This document shows, piece by piece, positions 59,201 through 64,000 of a stretch of DNA of 64,000 bases; within the stretch, counting starts at the first letter, position 1, and each line of letters starts with the position of its first letter. The translations under genes and the position numbers were made by a program. The DNA is from Echeneis naucrates (taxonomy: Eukaryota > Chordata > Actinopteri > Carangiformes > Echeneidae), in assembly GCF_900963305.1 (NCBI RefSeq), contig NC_042524.1, positions 5,503,764 to 5,567,763 of the forward strand. The letters run 5' to 3'. Below the pieces are notes generated by a model, which was given only the letters and a program-made list of their open reading frames with translations, was not told the DNA's origin and searched no databases.

Positions 59201-60980
59201 ATTTCTTCAGTCTCATATGTGCAGATACTTTAAATTTCTGTCTTCTTCCTTTATTTCTAATCTCTTATCACCATAAAATGGAACTGTACGGCTCCCTGCT
59301 GGAAGTTTATCGCTCATTTATGACGATACACGAAGAGCATGATGTCAAAATAAGTCAAATCACCGCTTTTATTCTTGAACACTGCTGTCTGTGCTTGCTG
59401 TTAGCACTTCTCCCTCCCTCTACAATACGACAGTTTACAGTTCACTGCCTCGTCACCTGACATGAGGAGCGACTGTCTCACTTTGATGGCATCATCATTC
59501 AAAGGCAACTCCTACACTGCTGACATAATGAATTTCTATGATTTTTAGTAACAGCAGGTGAAATCTTCCTAGGTCTTCATAGTTTTGTTGGCCAATTGCT
59601 CACATGCGCAACCATAAAATTAAATTTTTTTGAAAAACTTTCTCCTGCTCTCCACTGCAGATGTGAGATGACATATGAGGAAAGCCAGTTTTCTCATAGA
59701 AAAGTCCTCACAAACATTCATATTCATGTATTTTTTTTCTTTGTCTGTTTGTTGCCTTATATTATTTAAACTCTGCAACGTGTTAACATACATTAATGTA
59801 ACTTCTCTCACTGACACACACACACAGAACACATACATCAGCTCTCCCTTATGTTTTCATGATGATTTTGGGCTCTGGGCCAAAGAGAGGTTCTGACTTC
59901 CCAGGTCGATCATCAGTCTCCACGGTTTATTAGACGCAGTTATAGTGAGATAAGCGCTGCCCTTCTGCTGCAGAGATTCTGTTGGGGTGCTCTATATCTT
60001 TTCTGGTGAGTCCATGATGTCATATCTTATTGCATGAGTCACAGAGAGCAGAAGCATTCACTCACACCTGCTGCTAGCAAATGTACAATTTTATTTTTTA
60101 CAAAATACAACAGTGAGGCATTTGCCCTGTTTTCATGTCTGGCACAGTGCTGCATGGAGTCAGCTTTTCCTGACTGTGATGATGAAATGCACTGATGTGA
60201 AGAACACTGCTAGCTAACCCCGATACTATTCGACCTTTTAACGTTTTTGTTGGTTTTCTGTGCCTACAACAATCACATGCAAGCTTCTAGTTTGTTTTCT
60301 ACTCATTTGCACCTTTACTGATGAACTCACCCGGTATCAAACAGTGCCCACCTGCTATTTATAGAGCTCAAAGACAGTTTGTAAAGACAAGGTTGGTTAC
60401 TTATCTCATGTGGCTGATGATGAAATGTGGCAGTTTACTCCAACCGCGCCTCCTCCATGAAACATGCCAGTTTCCTTCCCTCACCTCACCTGCATCCATC
60501 CTGTGTCCCTCATCAGAAGCAGAAATACTTAGTTTATTCTCCCTGTAGGGGTTTCCTGAATAAAGCGAGAGCTGAGGTTTGTTTTAGTTAAGACTACTGA
60601 TTCGCCTTTTCATTCAGGCTTTTTAAATCTGAATCTCTGTTTTACTCTACATTGCTTCTCTGATTAATAAGATAAATAAGACTAAGTTAGACTGTGCAGG
60701 TTAACACGAGGCATGGAAAGCACTCCTCTCCTGAGGAAATATCTCTCGGCTTTACAATATGTACAATACTGCTTAGAAGTTTAAGTATTCAGTTGTGCAA
60801 GATGAACACAACAGTCGTTTAGTTGTCTTTGGCTCAGTGAATGTGCCACTGTGGGGAGGATGGTCCACAGCTTTCAGTCTGTTTTTAAAAACTATTGATC
60901 TTGACTGCCAGGGACTATCCCCCGTCTTTTCTGATGAGGTGTCCTCTCACCACAGAGCACTGGCCTGATGTCTCAGCGGG

Positions 60981-62042
60981 TTAAACGGCCACGTTGGCCA
61001 GTCTGGGGTCAGAGTCCTGCTCGTAGCGGTAATGGTAGACCTCCATCTGGTCTCTGCAGGCTTCTCTGATATTGTTGAGCCACCGTTTGATGCCCCCCCG
61101 GTTCAGATACAGGACCATTAGAAACACCACCCCGATCAGAGCCAACACAATGCCGAGGAACACGTACGAAACCGCCTCCAGGTTCTCGTTCATACAATCC
61201 ATCTCCTCTCCCCGCAGCTTCTCCACGTGGATCCCTCTCTTGGCCTCCGGCTCGCTGCACAGGAGGCGCCCCGCATCCGGGCACTGGGACGAGTTCTTCA
61301 GCCAGTAGTAAAACGCCTCCAGGTCGCAGGTGCACCTGAAAGGGTTCAGGGACAGGTAGACGCGGATTCGCCTTTGCTGGTACAGGCTGGTCACGTTTTC
61401 CCAGCCGATGTTCTCTATGGAGTTATTGACCAGCACTAAGGCGTGCAGGTTGTAGATGTCTAATCTCATCAGAGGCATTGATTTGAGTCTGTTTCCCGCC
61501 AACTCCAGCCTGTGGAGGTTGGGCAAACTTTGTGTGCTGAGCGCACGTGAGAGCTGCGCGGCGGCCGCAGGCAGAATGGAGTCGTTCAGGTAAAGAGAGC
61601 GCAGCTCGGGTAATCCGTGGAAAGCCCGGGCTGAGATCGACTCCAGCCGATTGTGACTCAGGTCCAGCAGGTGCAGTCGGGGCAGCCCCAGGAAGGCGTA
61701 CGGCTCAATCACCTGGATCCCGTTGTGGGACAGGGAGAGCGCCGTCACGTCCAACTCCGTGCCGTTGGCCATGAACGCACCGCGCTGTAAAGTTGAAATG
61801 TTTCTCCCCTCCAGTATCAGCGCGGACGTCCACTCCGGTATGTCCCCCGGCACCTCGGTGTCCTCCCCGTCACGGCACGTCACCGTCCCCGAGTCTCTGG
61901 CACAGATGCAGGACGACGGGCACACATCATCCGTCCTGACAGGAGCATACAGCGCGCACACAACCGCAGCGTAACACAAAAACCGCTGACTCCAAGTGGA
62001 GAAAATGCGCTTTGAATCGTCGGCACCGTGAAATATCCACAT
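60981..62042 (-). CDS. tpbgl: Trophoblast glycoprotein-like LRR membrane protein
   Basis: Single-exon type I membrane protein of 353 residues in the TPBG (5T4) family. Vertebrate TPBG modulates Wnt and chemokine signalling at the cell surface; the role of the -like member is poorly known. In order: a hydrophobic signal segment (about 20-33), an LRR N-cap with C41, C45, C47 and C56, leucine-rich repeats (about 75-230), an LRR C-cap starting NPFRCTCDLEAFYYWLKN (cysteines 237, 239, 254, 262 and 283), one membrane helix (about 290-313) and a 40-residue tail. The tail segment IREACRDQMEVYHYRYEQDS matches the TPBG family signature. N-glycosylation motifs occur at NIS, NGT, NDS, NNS, NVT and NSS. 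It is shorter than human TPBG (420). With coa4 nearby, as in human 11q13.4, tpbgl is preferred over tpbg, but this is not certain. The gene and its 5' flank are CpG-rich, suggesting a CpG-island promoter. Confidence 0.85.
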   Translation of the reverse strand: MWIFHGADDSKRIFSTWSQRFLCYAAVVCALYAPVRTDDVCPSSCICARDSGTVTCRDGEDTEVPGDIPEWTSALILEGRNISTLQRGAFMANGTELDVTALSLSHNGIQVIEPYAFLGLPRLHLLDLSHNRLESISARAFHGLPELRSLYLNDSILPAAAAQLSRALSTQSLPNLHRLELAGNRLKSMPLMRLDIYNLHALVLVNNSIENIGWENVTSLYQQRRIRVYLSLNPFRCTCDLEAFYYWLKNSSQCPDAGRLLCSEPEAKRGIHVEKLRGEEMDCMNENLEAVSYVFLGIVLALIGVVFLMVLYLNRGGIKRWLNNIREACRDQMEVYHYRYEQDSDPRLANVAV

Positions 62043-64000
62043 CTCCCCGCTCGTTTCAATCTCAGATCAGTCCAGGCCACTACAATCCTCTGAGGTCTGT
62101 GAAGTCCGATCAGTCCGACATCCGCTACTTTGAACGGTCAGAAGACAAAAGGCGCTCCGTCCGTCATCATGTCGGCGCTGCCGGTCTCCGTTTGGAGGAA
62201 AGAGGAGTTCTCTGCGGGATGTTTACGCATCGGAGCGGCGGACTGCGTGGAAAGCTGCTGTGTTGGTGGTAATTTTGACGCCTGTCACAGGCTGGTGGAG
62301 GTGGAGGGGGGAGGTGAGGGGGGAGAGGGGAGAGAGAGAGAGAGAGAGAGAGAGACACTGCAACGCAAGTAGCTATTTTTAAATGCATCCTCATTTACAG
62401 TTTTTTTTTTAAAGGGCATTTTCAGAGAAATACAGTGAAGTTATTCAGGAATGTTTACTTTGTAGTAGTTGTTGTTGGAAACATCTCAGCATCGTCCACT
62501 AATGATGCCTTTCCTAATAACCAAGTGCTCACTGTTGTGTTAAATGTAATTGTCGAACCAAACGTCCACGACGTTATTGTTGTAGATATATTTGTTTCCT
62601 TGATCACAGCTGTAATTTACAGCTTCTTATGTTTGCTAAACATCAGCTGTTAGAAGTGGAGCCTGTTTAATGGGGCTTTGGTCAGTCCTTTGTTGATTGA
62701 TTCCTAATTCTGTTTCTGGGTGTTGCTCACACGGTCCAGGTCTACAGTGTAGAGATGGCAAACAGGTCAATAAGCTTGAATACATAAACCGCTTCCATCT
62801 CAGGAATTTGCATTGGGGTGTGGAGATGGACCACTCCATGAGACTGATCTGTCCTTTTGTCCCCATTCATAACTCAAACAGGGAAACAAGGAGTTTAAAG
62901 GAGCTTGAACATCAATTTCACATTTAAATCTGGAAGTAATGGGAGTGAATTATGCTTCGATGAAGAAGGTGGCTTGAAGCTTTACTGTGAGGCAAAAATT
63001 GAAAACCATATTTTATCTTAAGTGGAAAATGTGACAATATTTTGCCTATTCCTTTCCAAACCAACCTAAACCTGCTATAAGCAAAGTGAGCAGTCGAGGA
63101 CACTAAAACTGTATCAGTTAAATAAAGTATCTCAGTATTGAACAAAAAGGAAAGGAATTGGCTCAGAGTAAGACTGACAGAGTTAAAGGGTCAGTAGTTC
63201 AGTACTTCGCTTCGCATAAACTTTCTTTGTTCTGTGCTCAGTAAAATAAAAAAAGGGAGAAAAAAGGAAAGCTGTGGGGCTAGAAGTGGAGAGATGAAGG
63301 GAAGCAGATAGGAAAAAGTTTTCAAATTTCAAAGTTTACAAATAACAGAGTAGGAAGAAAAAGCACCAGGCCGATGATTATAGAGATTCAAAGATGCAGA
63401 AAGGAAAGAATACCACACAGCACCTCATGAGTTTGGTTCCTTTTTTATCATCAGGTCAGCCTGATGATAACTTTCAGTCTGACCTGACCACAATAGCCTT
63501 TCAGCAAATGATTTGGACTTATCTGGTTGGAGCAGCTGCAGAGTAACAATAAACTATCAGTAGTCATGGGCCAACCTTACTGACACCCACTCCATCACAA
63601 AGAGCACAGTAATAAGACTTCTCTAGCTCTCAGTTCATCCTGTTCCTTCAAACCAAACTGGGGAAGAATATTACTTTATGGACCACGGGATATACTTTAT
63701 TAAGACTTAAACGGGAAGTGACTTTCCTGAAATTTTCGCCACAAATTAAGAAGCATGACCCTGTCCACAATCTCAGTGTTTACTATCATATTGAGATTTT
63801 TCCATAATTGGCATTAAAGCTCCCAAATAATGAAAAAATACCTAGAGCAGAAGCCAAACAAAACCATCTAGTCTAGTCTAGAGTTTCCTTATACTCTGGC
63901 CAGTGTAGTGTATACACAATTTAGCAATTCTTCACAACTTGCCTAATGACACCTGATAGATATGAGATAGATAAGATAGATATAAAAAAGAAAAAGGACG
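62043..64000. other. 5' flank of tpbgl and right end of window
   Basis: The first 250 bases are CpG-rich and probably contain the tpbgl 5' UTR and promoter. A GA repeat lies at 62331-62354. Beyond 62.4 kb the sequence is AT-rich and no gene is recognised; a GATA-rich stretch ends the window. Confidence 0.5.
62331..62354 (+). repeat. (GA)n microsatellite
   Basis: GA dinucleotide run about 0.3 kb upstream of the tpbgl start codon, inside a longer G/A-rich stretch. Confidence 0.9.

Larger units (their letters stand above)
47420..60980. other. gene-free region between OR cluster and LRR gene
   Basis: About 13.5 kb with no host gene supported. It contains three diverged copies of a noncoding segment (about 48.60, 49.10 and 55.86 kb), a CTCF-like motif at 51.35 kb, a SINE at 51.67 kb, a decayed retroelement at 52.1-53.5 kb, a T-tract at 54.03 kb and an inverted-repeat element at 54.94 kb. 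Several AT-rich blocks with TAATTA motifs look like conserved noncoding sequence, but this is only an impression. Confidence 0.55.

Noticed and set aside
1-64000. CRISPR arrays, operons, prophage or other prokaryotic systems
   Set aside because: No spaced direct repeats of CRISPR type are present; spliced vertebrate genes throughout show this is a fish nuclear genome.

Overview
This window reads as nuclear DNA of a ray-finned (teleost) fish. It holds vertebrate genes with GT-AG introns (ubl3, coa4, a trophoblast-glycoprotein-like LRR gene), fish-type olfactory receptors (ORs), many CA/GT microsatellites and typical fish interspersed repeats. Coding density is low and nothing looks prokaryotic. 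The species cannot be named from the sequence alone.

Layout. (1) 1-14.9 kb: the + strand gene ubl3, encoding a membrane-anchored ubiquitin-fold protein. Exons 2-5 and the 3' UTR are present. The short first coding exon (about 9 residues) is not found, so 1-7571 is taken as intron 1. (2) 16.6-18.5 kb, - strand: an OR whose coding region is split into four exons, unusual because most OR coding regions are intronless. (3) 18.5-26.4 kb: a gene-free spacer with a tRNA-headed SINE-like repeat, a hairpin, a hAT-like fragment and a strong CTCF-like motif. (4) 26.5-40.1 kb, + strand: one single-exon OR, then four nearly identical ORs on a tandem repeat of about 3.43 kb (three full units plus a truncated fourth). 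A small OR gene fragment lies near 41 kb. (5) 42.2-47.4 kb, - strand: two ORs of a second subfamily with the mitochondrial assembly gene coa4 between them. (6) 47.4-61 kb: a long gene-free region with diverged copies of a noncoding segment, a SINE, a small inverted-repeat element and a decayed reverse-transcriptase retroelement. (7) 61-62 kb, - strand: a CpG-rich single-exon LRR transmembrane gene, most likely tpbgl.

The seven intact ORs are candidate odorant-binding GPCRs of olfactory neurons. The four tandem copies appear to have evolved by unequal crossing-over and gene conversion. Their residue differences give conflicting groupings, and copies 2 and 3 differ almost only by amino-acid-changing substitutions. 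Copies 2-4 share a SINE-flanked promoter that copy 1 lacks. coa4 and tpbgl lie near each other in human (11q13.4, from memory), so the right half probably keeps an old vertebrate linkage into which ORs expanded. Percent identities were judged by eye; no alignment or database search was run.
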